From positions 1 through 46,163 of the forward strand of contig NZ_PPXX01000006.1 of the NCBI RefSeq assembly GCF_021655075.1: a stretch of 46,163 bases of DNA, given 5' to 3'. The notes under the pieces are model-generated. The model ran no database searches. It was not told the origin of the DNA and saw nothing but the letters and a program-made list of their open reading frames with translations. This DNA is from Clostridium sp. Cult2. GTDB lineage: Bacteria; Bacillota; Clostridia; Tissierellales; Tepidimicrobiaceae. This document shows, one piece after another, positions 1 through 8,505 of the stretch. How positions within the stretch are numbered: position 1 is the first letter of the stretch; every line of letters starts with the position of its first letter. The translations under genes and the position numbers were made by a program.

Positions 1-1
1 A

Positions 2-31
2 ACTAAAGAGTGGTTAGAGAAAAGTAATTAA
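2..31 (+). CDS. possible C-terminal end of a gene cut by the window edge
   Basis: Ten codons reading TKEWLEKSN followed by TAA run from the window edge. The charged composition is like the end of a bacterial protein, but the piece is too short to identify. The stretch from 32 to 113, between this stop and the first CRISPR repeat, is the leader-distal flank of the array. I see no gene and no convincing degenerate repeat in it. Confidence 0.25.
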   Translation, partial: TKEWLEKSN

Positions 32-113
32 TTTTTTTTATTTCAACTGGCCCAGTTTTCGATTAAAATATGGTATAGTTTTCAGTTGACAAATACAACA
101 CCTTCTTTATACC

Positions 114-3100
114 GTTTCAATTCCTTATAGGTAGACTATAAACCCCTCAACCCATGTAATCCCATCATCAGAACTTTTAGTTTCAATTCCTTATAGGTAG
201 ACTATAAACATATTTTGAAACTGATATTTGACTTTTTACTTTACTGTTTCAATTCCTTATAGGTAGACTATAAACTTAACTGAATTCCTGTTTGGAAAGT
301 TAGATAAAGAGTTTCAATTCCTTATAGGTAGACTATAAACTTACATTGGGATTATGATATAAATTATACTGATGTTAGTTTCAATTCCTTATAGGTAGAC
401 TATAAACACTTTGGACGGTCTATATATAATATATAGGTAGCATGTTTCAATTCCTTATAGGTAGACTATAAACTCAGAAGTTATTACTAATGAAGTAGGT
501 TCCATTTTTGTTTCAATTCCTTATAGGTAGACTATAAACGTAATTATCAATTGTTCTTGAAATTCAAACATCTTAGTTTCAATTCCTTATAGGTAGACTA
601 TAAACAGGTATTTAGGGAATTAACTCATTATTGTGTAAATTGGTTTCAATTCCTTATAGGTAGACTATAAACAAGATATGGAAATAGAATATATATTATG
701 ACAAATTTGTTTCAATTCCTTATAGGTAGACTATAAACTTCCATACAAATGTATTTTTTTTTCTTCTTTTTTTAGTTTCAATTCCTTATAGGTAGACTAT
801 AAACGAGTAATCCTCGACAAATTATAGAATATTATTAGGAAGTTTCAATTCCTTATAGGTAGACTATAAACGACATTTTTATTCTCCTTTCTACCTCTAC
901 TATTTACAGTTTCAATTCCTTATAGGTAGACTATAAACTTGAAAGGTCTTTTTCTTTTCTTGTCTTATATCTTTGTTTCAATTCCTTATAGGTAGACTAT
1001 AAACAAAGCAGATTGCAGAGAAGTTCGACAACAGTTTGAAAGTTTCAATTCCTTATAGGTAGACTATAAACAAACAATCACACTCAAATACTTAGATAAA
1101 CTAAGCGAGTTTCAATTCCTTATAGGTAGACTATAAACGCTCTGCAAGTATAGGAGTCCCAGCAGCTATTTGACCGTTTCAATTCCTTATAGGTAGACTA
1201 TAAACTTATTGACGTTACCCCATATAATGAAAAATTCAATCAGTTTCAATTCCTTATAGGTAGACTATAAACGTAGAAGAAAAATCTATGGTCAACATGA
1301 GAGCAGGAAGTTTCAATTCCTTATAGGTAGACTATAAACTTTATACATATTTGCGTCCCATCATCAAACCTAATAGTTTCAATTCCTTATAGGTAGACTA
1401 TAAACGTGATTATTTCTTCTGCTTTCCCTTCTTCTAAACCTGGTTTCAATTCCTTATAGGTAGACTATAAACCTCTCTTTCCCTTTTCCATAATTTATAG
1501 TTATTACAAGTTTCAATTCCTTATAGGTAGACTATAAACTATATGGCATCAGTGAAGATGCTGTATATGGGAGGAGTTTCAATTCCTTATAGGTAGACTA
1601 TAAACTATCTATATATTCAACATCTATTAATACTTTATCTTGTTTCAATTCCTTATAGGTAGACTATAAACTAAGGAAGACATAAAAAGGGTAGAAATTT
1701 ATAAAATAGTTTCAATTCCTTATAGGTAGACTATAAACCTCCATTTAGATTTTACTACGGACCGTCTCTCTTCGTTTCAATTCCTTATAGGTAGACTATA
1801 AACTTTTGTCATTTATATCTATATTAATAGACTGGTCTAGTTTCAATTCCTTATAGGTAGACTATAAACCTAATAGCACCTTCTTTTTACGACCTCCACT
1901 TAGATATGTTTCAATTCCTTATAGGTAGACTATAAACATATTAATATCTGCTCTTTGTGGAGTTTCGATAAGGTGTTTCAATTCCTTATAGGTAGACTAT
2001 AAACAATCACCAATTATATCCCTTAGAGCATTTACAGAATCGTTTCAATTCCTTATAGGTAGACTATAAACTACTATAATTATTATAGCATCAGAAAGTA
2101 TAATGAGTTTCAATTCCTTATAGGTAGACTATAAACTATCAAAGCTTCATAATCCTCCCAATGGTAATATCTGTTTCAATTCCTTATAGGTAGACTATAA
2201 ACTAGAAAAGGCTCGGCTCTTTAATGGGCTGGGCTTTTTGTTTCAATTCCTTATAGGTAGACTATAAACTTTATTTGTATTGTTGACTTTTCTCAACTTT
2301 TAGATGTTTCAATTCCTTATAGGTAGACTATAAACTGGGACAATAATACTTCAAGCTGAAAATGATATATAGTTTCAATTCCTTATAGGTAGACTATAAA
2401 CGAAAGTTTTACAAGAAATAGAATTACAAGGATTAGAGTTTCAATTCCTTATAGGTAGACTATAAACTTTTCCTCTATAAAAAATTCTAGGGGTTTTGTA
2501 CCCAGTTTCAATTCCTTATAGGTAGACTATAAACTATTCGACCCCCGTAATTTCTTTATACTGTTCTGCTGGTTTCAATTCCTTATAGGTAGACTATAAA
2601 CCCGATCTACAATTATTATATTTCCTTTCCTACAATCGTTTCAATTCCTTATAGGTAGACTATAAACTCATTGTTATCAAATCTAGTTCTATCATATATT
2701 TTGTGTTTCAATTCCTTATAGGTAGACTATAAACCAAATAAGAAAAAAGGTAGATTTAGTAAGTTTATTGGTTTCAATTCCTTATAGGTAGACTATAAAC
2801 CTAGTTCTTAATTTCTAAGACTTTATACTCTTATTAGTTTCAATTCCTTATAGGTAGACTATAAACCTAACCTAATGGCCAATTGCTTTTCTTTTTTTAT
2901 CATGTTTCAATTCCTTATAGGTAGACTATAAACTAATCTGTTTTGACTCCTCCTAAAGTTTCTGTCACAGGTTTCAATTCCTTATAGGTAGACTATAAAC
3001 GCAATCATAAACTGACTTGGTTTTGCCAAAAACATGGGTTTCAATTCCTTATAGGTAGACTATAAACCCTCTCCAGATTCGCACCACTAAAACCACCATC

Positions 3101-3465
3101 TATAGTTTCAATTCCTTATAGGTAGACTATAAACAGGATTGATTTAATAGGTTTTGAAGAATGGGAAGAAGGTTTCAATTCCTTATAGGTAGACTATAAA
3201 CGAAACAAAGTTACTTGTGCATTGATAGGACATAGTTGTTTCAATTCCTTATAGGTAGACTATAAACAATGTTTCTTTACCACTTTCTATCTTCTATATC
3301 AAAGTTTCAATTCCTTATAGGTAGACTATAAACAAGACGTTTCAAACGACCTGTTTTTGTTACTTCGCAGTTTCAATTCCTTATAGGTAGACTATAAACC
3401 TGATGCATTAGAAAACTATGTAAATGTAGAAAAGGGTTTCAATTCCTTATAGGTAGACTATAAAC
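114..3465 (-). CRISPR. type I-B CRISPR array, 51 repeats and 50 spacers
   Basis: A 30-bp repeat beginning GTTTCAATTCC and ending AGACTATAAAC on the plus strand occurs 51 times, first at 114-143 and last at 3436-3465. All copies look identical by eye. Spacers are 35-38 bp. On the minus strand the repeat ends in ATTGAAAC, the usual 8-nt 5' handle of type I-B crRNAs in Clostridia, so the array should be transcribed on the minus strand, from the cas2 side leftwards. A matching promoter lies at the right end (3480-3508). New spacers should therefore enter at about 3436-3465, and spacer 1 (144-179) is the oldest. Even the leader-distal repeat is intact. Most spacers have an open frame on at least one strand, as expected for phage or plasmid coding DNA. 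Confidence 0.99.
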
Positions 3466-3596
3466 AACTAGACATATTGATAATACTACATTTTCCTTTT
3501 CTTGTCAAACCTAGGAACTATAAGTTATATTGAAAATTTATTTCCTTAAAATCCATGTATCTCTTACCAATACTACATTTGGTAATAAAGGAAAAT
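3466..3596 (-). promoter_or_regulatory. CRISPR leader
   Basis: This AT-rich stretch without an open frame separates the array from cas2. It holds the array promoter next to the first repeat. It also holds two copies of the 12-mer AATACTACATTT (3482-3493 and 3569-3580). The copy far from the array sits inside a 7-bp inverted repeat, TTACCAA/TTGGTAA (3564-3570 and 3579-3585). The near copy overlaps the -10 box. Repeated motifs in leaders often guide Cas1-Cas2 integration, but here that role is only inferred. Confidence 0.8.
3480..3508 (-). promoter_or_regulatory. sigma-A promoter of the CRISPR array
   Basis: The minus strand reads TTGACA (3508-3503), a 17-nt spacer, then TATTAT (3485-3480). 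Transcription would begin about seven bases further on, within a few bases of the first repeat at 3465. Consensus -35, ideal spacing and a near-consensus -10 make this a strong call. It also fixes the array polarity independently of the repeat orientation. Confidence 0.85.
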
Positions 3597-3642
3597 TGTC
3601 GTCGACCTCCAGGGGTTTTTACACTATTGTAGGTCGACGACA
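3597..3642 (-). other. GC-rich hairpin between cas2 and the CRISPR leader
   Basis: A perfect 12-bp inverted repeat (TGTCGTCGACCT at 3597-3608, its complement at 3631-3642) encloses a 22-nt loop that contains a run of four G on the plus strand. It starts 16 bases beyond the cas2 stop codon. The stem is much more GC-rich than its surroundings. On the minus strand it is followed by AATTTTCC, a poor T tract, so it may be a weak terminator of the cas operon. It may also be a structural boundary of the leader or part of a small RNA. Confidence 0.75.
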
Positions 3643-3658
3643 CAAAAATTATGATAAT

Positions 3659-3922
3659 TTATAAAAATGTATCTTCTCCACCTTTCTTAATCCCAATTAT
3701 TTCTATAGAAGAGTACCTGGTAGTTCTAAAACTATATATAATTACCGAATCCTTATCTTTGTCGATTATTCCTTTTAACTCTATCTTTAATTTAATTAAA
3801 TTAGCCTCTGATATTTCCCCTTCGAAAACAGAGTTTTGCACCCAGTATAAATATTTTCTGCATGTTTTAAGAACTTTACCTACACGCTTTTGTTCAATAT
3901 CATATACTAATATAACAAACAT
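3659..3922 (-). CDS. cas2: CRISPR-associated endonuclease Cas2
   Basis: This 87-residue protein is the usual Cas2 size. It starts MFVILVYDIEQKRVGK, the first beta strand with the conserved Asp of YDI, and continues with the typical KTCRKYLYWVQNSVFEGEI segment. Cas2 dimers bridge two Cas1 dimers in the complex that integrates new spacers. The ATG follows AGGTGAAGAG and starts 8 bases after the cas1 stop, so it is the last gene of the cas operon. The leader and array lie directly downstream. Confidence 0.97.
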   Translation of the reverse strand: MFVILVYDIEQKRVGKVLKTCRKYLYWVQNSVFEGEISEANLIKLKIELKGIIDKDKDSVIIYSFRTTRYSSIEIIGIKKGGEDTFL

Positions 3923-3930
3923 CTCTTCAC

Positions 3931-4923
3931 CTACCAGCGTGATACATAAGGAAAATAATCCTTTTCAGCCATTAGATGTTTCTGCAATTTATATAATTCC
4001 ATTCGTATTAATCTATTATATGATACATTTCTTCCTAGATCCCTGTGCTTAATAGTGCTTTTTAACTTTTTGTCAAATTCTTCCACAAAAATTTTTCTAC
4101 CTTTTTCTTTAAGTAAAACTCCTTCCATGTCCTCATCAAAATCTTCAATATTAATCATATTTCTTCCTATTAAAGTAAAAATAACTCGGTCTACTATAAT
4201 TGGTTTAAATATTTCTGCTACATCTAAATTTAATGTAAATCTTCTAAAGTTAGTGGAATGAAGAAAACCTATCCTTGGATCTAAGTGAGTCTTATATATT
4301 TCCGATAATATAAGAACGTAGAGCATTGAGTTACCAAAGCTTATAAGGGCATTGAGGTGATTTTTAGGCGGTCTTCTTGTCCTTTTGTCAAATATAAAAT
4401 CATCATTATCTATTATCTCATCAAAACTTTGGTAATATATATCACGAATATTTCCTTCTATACCCATTAATTCTGGAGTACTGCTGCATTGCTCAATAGT
4501 TTTACTAAAATTCAATATTTGATCTTCTATATCATCTAAACCTTTTCCTCTATTTTTGTAATATCTAACAACATTGAAAATATTTTTGGCACTCCCCTCA
4601 ACAAATTTCCTTGCTAGTACTAATCTTTTCTCTTCACATAAATAATGTTCAGCTTGTTTTAATATCATATACCCAGAATTTAAATGTTCTCTGGGATAAT
4701 ATGTTCCCACGTAATATCCATAATAATTGAAAAAGTGAATTAATATTTCTTTCTGTGATACATACTCTAAAAATTTTTTACTCACAGTAACTTCGCCAAA
4801 AACATATATTTCTTTTAAATCTTCTATTGGTAAATATTTTTTACCCTGTTCCGTTTTAAAATAAAAGGTATTATCTTTTCTTCTTAGTTCTCCATCATTA
4901 AAAATGTATACATTTTTTTTGAT
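3931..4923 (-). CDS. cas1: CRISPR-associated endonuclease Cas1, apparent ATC start
   Basis: This is the spacer integrase of the adaptation complex. The N-terminal beta domain begins KKNVYIFNDGELRRKDNT. The catalytic helical domain shows Glu in LMGIEGNIRD (about residue 156), His in GFLHSTNFRR (about 222) and the acidic LDVAEIFKP motif (about 234-237). Counted from the ATC at 4923 the protein has 330 residues, normal for the family. The start is odd. AAAGGAGGT (4939-4931) lies directly after the cas4 stop and 8 bases before ATC, exactly where other Cas1 proteins have their Met. The only canonical in-frame alternative is GTG at 4968, inside cas4, without a ribosome binding site; it would add 15 residues unlike Cas1. 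Either ATC is used inefficiently or the ATG was mutated. Confidence 0.93.
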   Translation of the reverse strand: MKKNVYIFNDGELRRKDNTFYFKTEQGKKYLPIEDLKEIYVFGEVTVSKKFLEYVSQKEILIHFFNYYGYYVGTYYPREHLNSGYMILKQAEHYLCEEKRLVLARKFVEGSAKNIFNVVRYYKNRGKGLDDIEDQILNFSKTIEQCSSTPELMGIEGNIRDIYYQSFDEIIDNDDFIFDKRTRRPPKNHLNALISFGNSMLYVLILSEIYKTHLDPRIGFLHSTNFRRFTLNLDVAEIFKPIIVDRVIFTLIGRNMINIEDFDEDMEGVLLKEKGRKIFVEEFDKKLKSTIKHRDLGRNVSYNRLIRMELYKLQKHLMAEKDYFPYVSRW

Positions 4924-4939
4924 AGCGTCTACCTCCTTT

Positions 4940-5440
4940 CTATGCCCAGCAAAACTCCCTATATCCACATTTATTGCAAAAATTTATCTTCTTAGGTTTC
5001 TGAGGAAAAGGCTCATAGCAGATTCTCAAAATATCCCTCTCTATCTCTTCTAATTTTTCTATTAATTCGTCATCTAATTTAATTTCTATTCGTTTTCTTT
5101 CCTTAGGAAACATCAAAATACCAGTTCCTTCTAAGCCATGCCTTTTAAGTTCTAACAAATAATAACTCAATTGCATCTTTGCACTTTCTAAATACTTCGA
5201 ACTCTTTTTAACTTCTCCGATCAGTAATCTTCCTTCCCTTTTGTTGAGAATATCTAATTTAACATTCCCTAGAGATAATTCCTTTTTCTCTCTAGAATAC
5301 GAATTTTCATGTATAAATCTTCCTAAATCTATATTTGGATCATCCTGATCTGGAATTATATTATGGGCCATAAGCCATACTTCCCTTTTACATATAAAAT
5401 AGTACCAAACTAAAGTCCCATTTATTGTTAAATCATTCAA
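4940..5440 (-). CDS. cas4: CRISPR-associated exonuclease Cas4
   Basis: This 166-residue RecB-like nuclease takes part in trimming and PAM selection of new spacers. It has the four Fe-S cysteines (Cys17 in FICKREVW; Cys155, Cys158 and Cys164 in FCNKCGYREFCW). It also has the nuclease core, with Asp63 in KLDIL and the ExK motif in LLIGEVKKS (about 76-78). The start is TTG at 5440, behind a G-rich ribosome binding site that overlaps the end of cas3. The only nearby ATG (5436) is out of frame. It sits between cas3 and cas1, the usual type I-B order. Confidence 0.96.
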   Translation of the reverse strand: MNDLTINGTLVWYYFICKREVWLMAHNIIPDQDDPNIDLGRFIHENSYSREKKELSLGNVKLDILNKREGRLLIGEVKKSSKYLESAKMQLSYYLLELKRHGLEGTGILMFPKERKRIEIKLDDELIEKLEEIERDILRICYEPFPQKPKKINFCNKCGYREFCWA

Positions 5441-5450
5441 AAAATCCCCC

Positions 5451-7763
5451 CTAAAAGATTATACATTCATTATCATCTTCTCTTATGAACCCTGTTTCAA
5501 AATTATAAAATTGATCAATACCTTCTCTGGGTAAAAAAATCATTCCACTATCCGAAGTGAATGTCCTAAAATATTTTGCAGGTACAGATATTGTATAATC
5601 CTTTATGTTCTTTTGTATATCTAAATATTTTTCCCTTTTTTCCTTATAGTTTTTAATAGATGATAATGCTCTATACTTTTCATAAGTTAACTCTGCCACA
5701 TCATCATATATGAAGAAAACATCAATATATCCAGGATTGTTTTGAATTAAAGAAAATTTGGCTAAAGGATACTCTCCATCTGAGAAATCAAGCTTTTCAA
5801 TAGATTCAATATAGTTTCTCGATATCTGCTGAGATTTGTTTTCTTTTATTTTTTTAAAATATTTATTAATTAACTCGTAATAATCTTTTTCATAAATTGT
5901 TTCTTCCTTTTTAAGTAAACTCCTAGTAATATCCATTAAGGTGTGGCCATATACATAGCTTCCATAAGATCTTCCTGTATCATCAATAATAGAATATACA
6001 TATACCTCTCCTATTTCGTTCTTGTTATTTCTATTACATCTACCTGCACACTGAATAATAGAATCAATAGGCCCCATATCTCTAACTACTACATCAAAAT
6101 CTAAATCTACACCTGCTTCAACTACTTGTGTAGATACTAGAATTATCTTATCTCCTTCAAACAACCTATCTTTTATTTCTTCAATTCGTTGTCGGCGATG
6201 TATAGGTAAAATATTAGTTGATAAATAATACACATCTCTATCTAAAGTTTTTAGCTCTTCATAGATCTTTAAGGACTGTTTGATAGTATTACAAACAATC
6301 ATATATGACTTTTCTTCTAATTCATCGGTAAAATCATCTATGAATTCGTTTAAAGTCTTATACTCTACATTGGGCATAAGCTTAGTTCTATTAAATTGTT
6401 CAAAATATAAATTATTGTTTTCTAATAATTCTATAGCCTCTGTTAAAATTATTGGTTTTGTAGCTGTCATAACAATTATTCTCACATCTAAATATTCACA
6501 AGCTTTTTTCAATATATAATCTACTAATTCAAAATATTTTATATCTATGGCTTGAACTTCATCTAATATAATAATTGAACTTCTAATTGAGCTAAATTTT
6601 TTAAGCATCCTATTTCTTGAACCTACTAGAGTCTCTAAGAGCTGAACAAAAGTCGTAATTATAACGCCACTAGACCAATTTTCAATTAGAAGTTCAGCCT
6701 CTGTTTTGGAATAATCCCTATACTCACTTTCATACTCTACTGTAGAAAGATTATGGTGTTTAATTATATAGCTACTAAAATTTTTTTGAAAATCTTCTAT
6801 AATGTTAAATAATCCATATATTGCATCATAATTTTGTTCAATTATAGATGTAAATGGTAGTGAATATATAATTTTTCTATCTCCACCAATCAGCTTCTTA
6901 AGTTTTAATGCTGCAAAAAAGCCAGTCATAGTCTTCCCTGTACCTGTTGGAGCTGTTATTGAAAATATTTTCCCGTTCTTATACTCTTTTTCAATAGTAT
7001 CTATTACATTTGTAAATATTTCTGTTCTCATACTATCTATTAAATTCCTAGGTTTGCCAAACTTATCTATCCTCGCCTTTTCCATTTCTTCAAATTCAAC
7101 ATACTTTTCTCCAAATATGGGAGTATTAGAAGCACTAATTTTATCTGCAGAAATAAGGAATGAATATAATAATTGATGTATAAAATAGTTTTTTTCAGAT
7201 TTTAAATTTCGCTTTGACAATAATTCTAACCTTTTGAGTTTCCCCAATGTATCTTCTATTACATTTTGTTTGCCTATAAACTCTTCAAATTCCAATGAAA
7301 TATTTAAATAATTCATATCCTCCTTTATTGATTTTATATTATTTCTTATATCTTGGATTTGGATATACCCTATATCAACTTTTTCAAATATTTTTGGGGG
7401 TAAATTATTTATCGATATATTTTTAAAACTATTGGGCAAATTTGACGATGGGTTTTCTAAGTTTCCATGATGATGAATTATTGTATTATATACGATTAAG
7501 GGAAGAATGCTCTCTTCCCCTAATCGTAGTAGGCTTAAATAAGCACCAAATATAGCAGAAATAAAACCGTGATTTGATAGGCTGGATTTTTCATTATCTT
7601 TTAGATACCTTTGAAAAAATGAAGTATATTTGCCAAAATCATGACATAGAGCAATCATCTCATAGGCCTTTTTATACTCAAATGGCACTTGGTGTATTGA
7701 ATAGTCTCTAACTTCAACTAAATGTTGTACCAGGGGCTTTCCTGGATGTGAATCAAAGTTCAT
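5451..7763 (-). CDS. cas3: CRISPR-associated helicase-nuclease Cas3 (HD plus helicase)
   Basis: At 770 residues, this is a single-chain Cas3 that unwinds and cuts target DNA after Cascade recruits it. The HD nuclease domain is N-terminal: ALCHDFGK (His41-Asp42), His65 and the HHHGN motif (97-101). The superfamily 2 helicase shows Walker A APTGTGKT (271-278), the DEVQ box (401-404), TAT (433-435), VSTQVVEAGVD (about 543-553) and motif VI QCAGRCNR (571-578). All key residues look intact. ATG at 7763 follows AGGTGATAAT. It is the fifth gene of the operon, 15 bases after cas5. Confidence 0.97.
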   Translation of the reverse strand: MNFDSHPGKPLVQHLVEVRDYSIHQVPFEYKKAYEMIALCHDFGKYTSFFQRYLKDNEKSSLSNHGFISAIFGAYLSLLRLGEESILPLIVYNTIIHHHGNLENPSSNLPNSFKNISINNLPPKIFEKVDIGYIQIQDIRNNIKSIKEDMNYLNISLEFEEFIGKQNVIEDTLGKLKRLELLSKRNLKSEKNYFIHQLLYSFLISADKISASNTPIFGEKYVEFEEMEKARIDKFGKPRNLIDSMRTEIFTNVIDTIEKEYKNGKIFSITAPTGTGKTMTGFFAALKLKKLIGGDRKIIYSLPFTSIIEQNYDAIYGLFNIIEDFQKNFSSYIIKHHNLSTVEYESEYRDYSKTEAELLIENWSSGVIITTFVQLLETLVGSRNRMLKKFSSIRSSIIILDEVQAIDIKYFELVDYILKKACEYLDVRIIVMTATKPIILTEAIELLENNNLYFEQFNRTKLMPNVEYKTLNEFIDDFTDELEEKSYMIVCNTIKQSLKIYEELKTLDRDVYYLSTNILPIHRRQRIEEIKDRLFEGDKIILVSTQVVEAGVDLDFDVVVRDMGPIDSIIQCAGRCNRNNKNEIGEVYVYSIIDDTGRSYGSYVYGHTLMDITRSLLKKEETIYEKDYYELINKYFKKIKENKSQQISRNYIESIEKLDFSDGEYPLAKFSLIQNNPGYIDVFFIYDDVAELTYEKYRALSSIKNYKEKREKYLDIQKNIKDYTISVPAKYFRTFTSDSGMIFLPREGIDQFYNFETGFIREDDNECIIF

Positions 7764-7778
7764 ATTATCACCTGCATT

Positions 7779-8501
7779 TTATAAAAACATAATATTTTCA
7801 CCATTAGAAAGACGACAAAACCCTCCTTCTATTATAACGTTTAATGACCTTCCCTCTTGTTCATAAATATAAGAACAAACTTCTTTAATAGTTCTTCCAA
7901 CACTAAAATCCCTTGTCATTCTCTCCTTAATGAGAGAGCCATCCATGCTTTCTATGTTTATTTTACTAATTCTTGATGTATCAATTACTGTAGTAATATT
8001 TTTATATTCTGAACTAATTGCCCATTCCCATTCATATTCATCTATATATTCTATATAACAACTAAAAGGTGCACACCCAAAATATAATGGAAAAACCGGT
8101 CTATTATTTTTTGTCCTTTTTTTAATTTCATCCTGTATCGCATCATCTATATGATAGAGAAAAATTCTATATCTTAAATTTCTATCTCCAGTTAAAATTT
8201 CAAAGGGAATTTGAGTATGTTCCGTTGGAGAGTTTAGTTTGCCCGGACTATCTGCCTTCATGTAGTTTAAAGATTGCATTATTTTTCTCGTTGCTCCTAT
8301 TTTCTTTACAGCTATATTAAGTTTGTCCGCGCCTAAAAGTTCATAATAACTATCTCTTTCATAACCTAGTAGCGCAGCTATCATCCCTTCAATGGTAGTC
8401 CTTGGTGGTACAGAATAAGTTAGGGATGATGAATTTGTATAAAACTTTCTGAAATGTGCAAATTTGCCGTATATATCAAAAGCTATAATCTTCACTCTCA
8501 T
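7779..8501 (-). CDS. cas5b: type I-B Cascade subunit Cas5
   Basis: Cas5 caps the 5' handle of the crRNA in Cascade. The N-terminus (VKIIAFDIYGKFAHFRKFYT) followed by LTYSVPPRTTIEGMIAALLG is the family signature: a ferredoxin-like strand and the PPRTTxxGxxxxxLG loop. It has about 240 residues, normal for type I-B. The ATG at 8501 is four bases past the cas7 stop. The ribosome binding site AGGGTG runs almost into that ATG, so the GTG two codons later (8495) may be the true start and is equally compatible with the family. Confidence 0.95.
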   Translation of the reverse strand: MRVKIIAFDIYGKFAHFRKFYTNSSSLTYSVPPRTTIEGMIAALLGYERDSYYELLGADKLNIAVKKIGATRKIMQSLNYMKADSPGKLNSPTEHTQIPFEILTGDRNLRYRIFLYHIDDAIQDEIKKRTKNNRPVFPLYFGCAPFSCYIEYIDEYEWEWAISSEYKNITTVIDTSRISKINIESMDGSLIKERMTRDFSVGRTIKEVCSYIYEQEGRSLNVIIEGGFCRLSNGENIMFL

Positions 8502-8505
8502 CACC

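Noticed and set aside
48-77. Possible degenerate CRISPR repeat one spacer length before the first intact repeat
   Set aside because: The 30 bases at the expected distance match the repeat no better than chance. TTTCAAC at 41 is a lone short match.
2638-2705. Spacer 38 (DCRKGNIIIVDR) as a second serine-recombinase spacer
   Set aside because: The start resembles the DCRKGKI segment of serine recombinases, but the rest does not follow the usual KSISRF pattern, so the assignment is too weak.
3510-3530. Repeat-like fragment in the leader (possible CreA/CreR-type RNA)
   Set aside because: Only TTATAGT and CCTA match the repeat, with a gap, and there is no handle or stem. Too little for a repeat-derived regulatory RNA.
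3651-4261. Plus-strand open frames across cas2 and the end of cas1
   Set aside because: They are the reverse complement of well-supported cas genes, have low-complexity composition and lack good ribosome binding sites.
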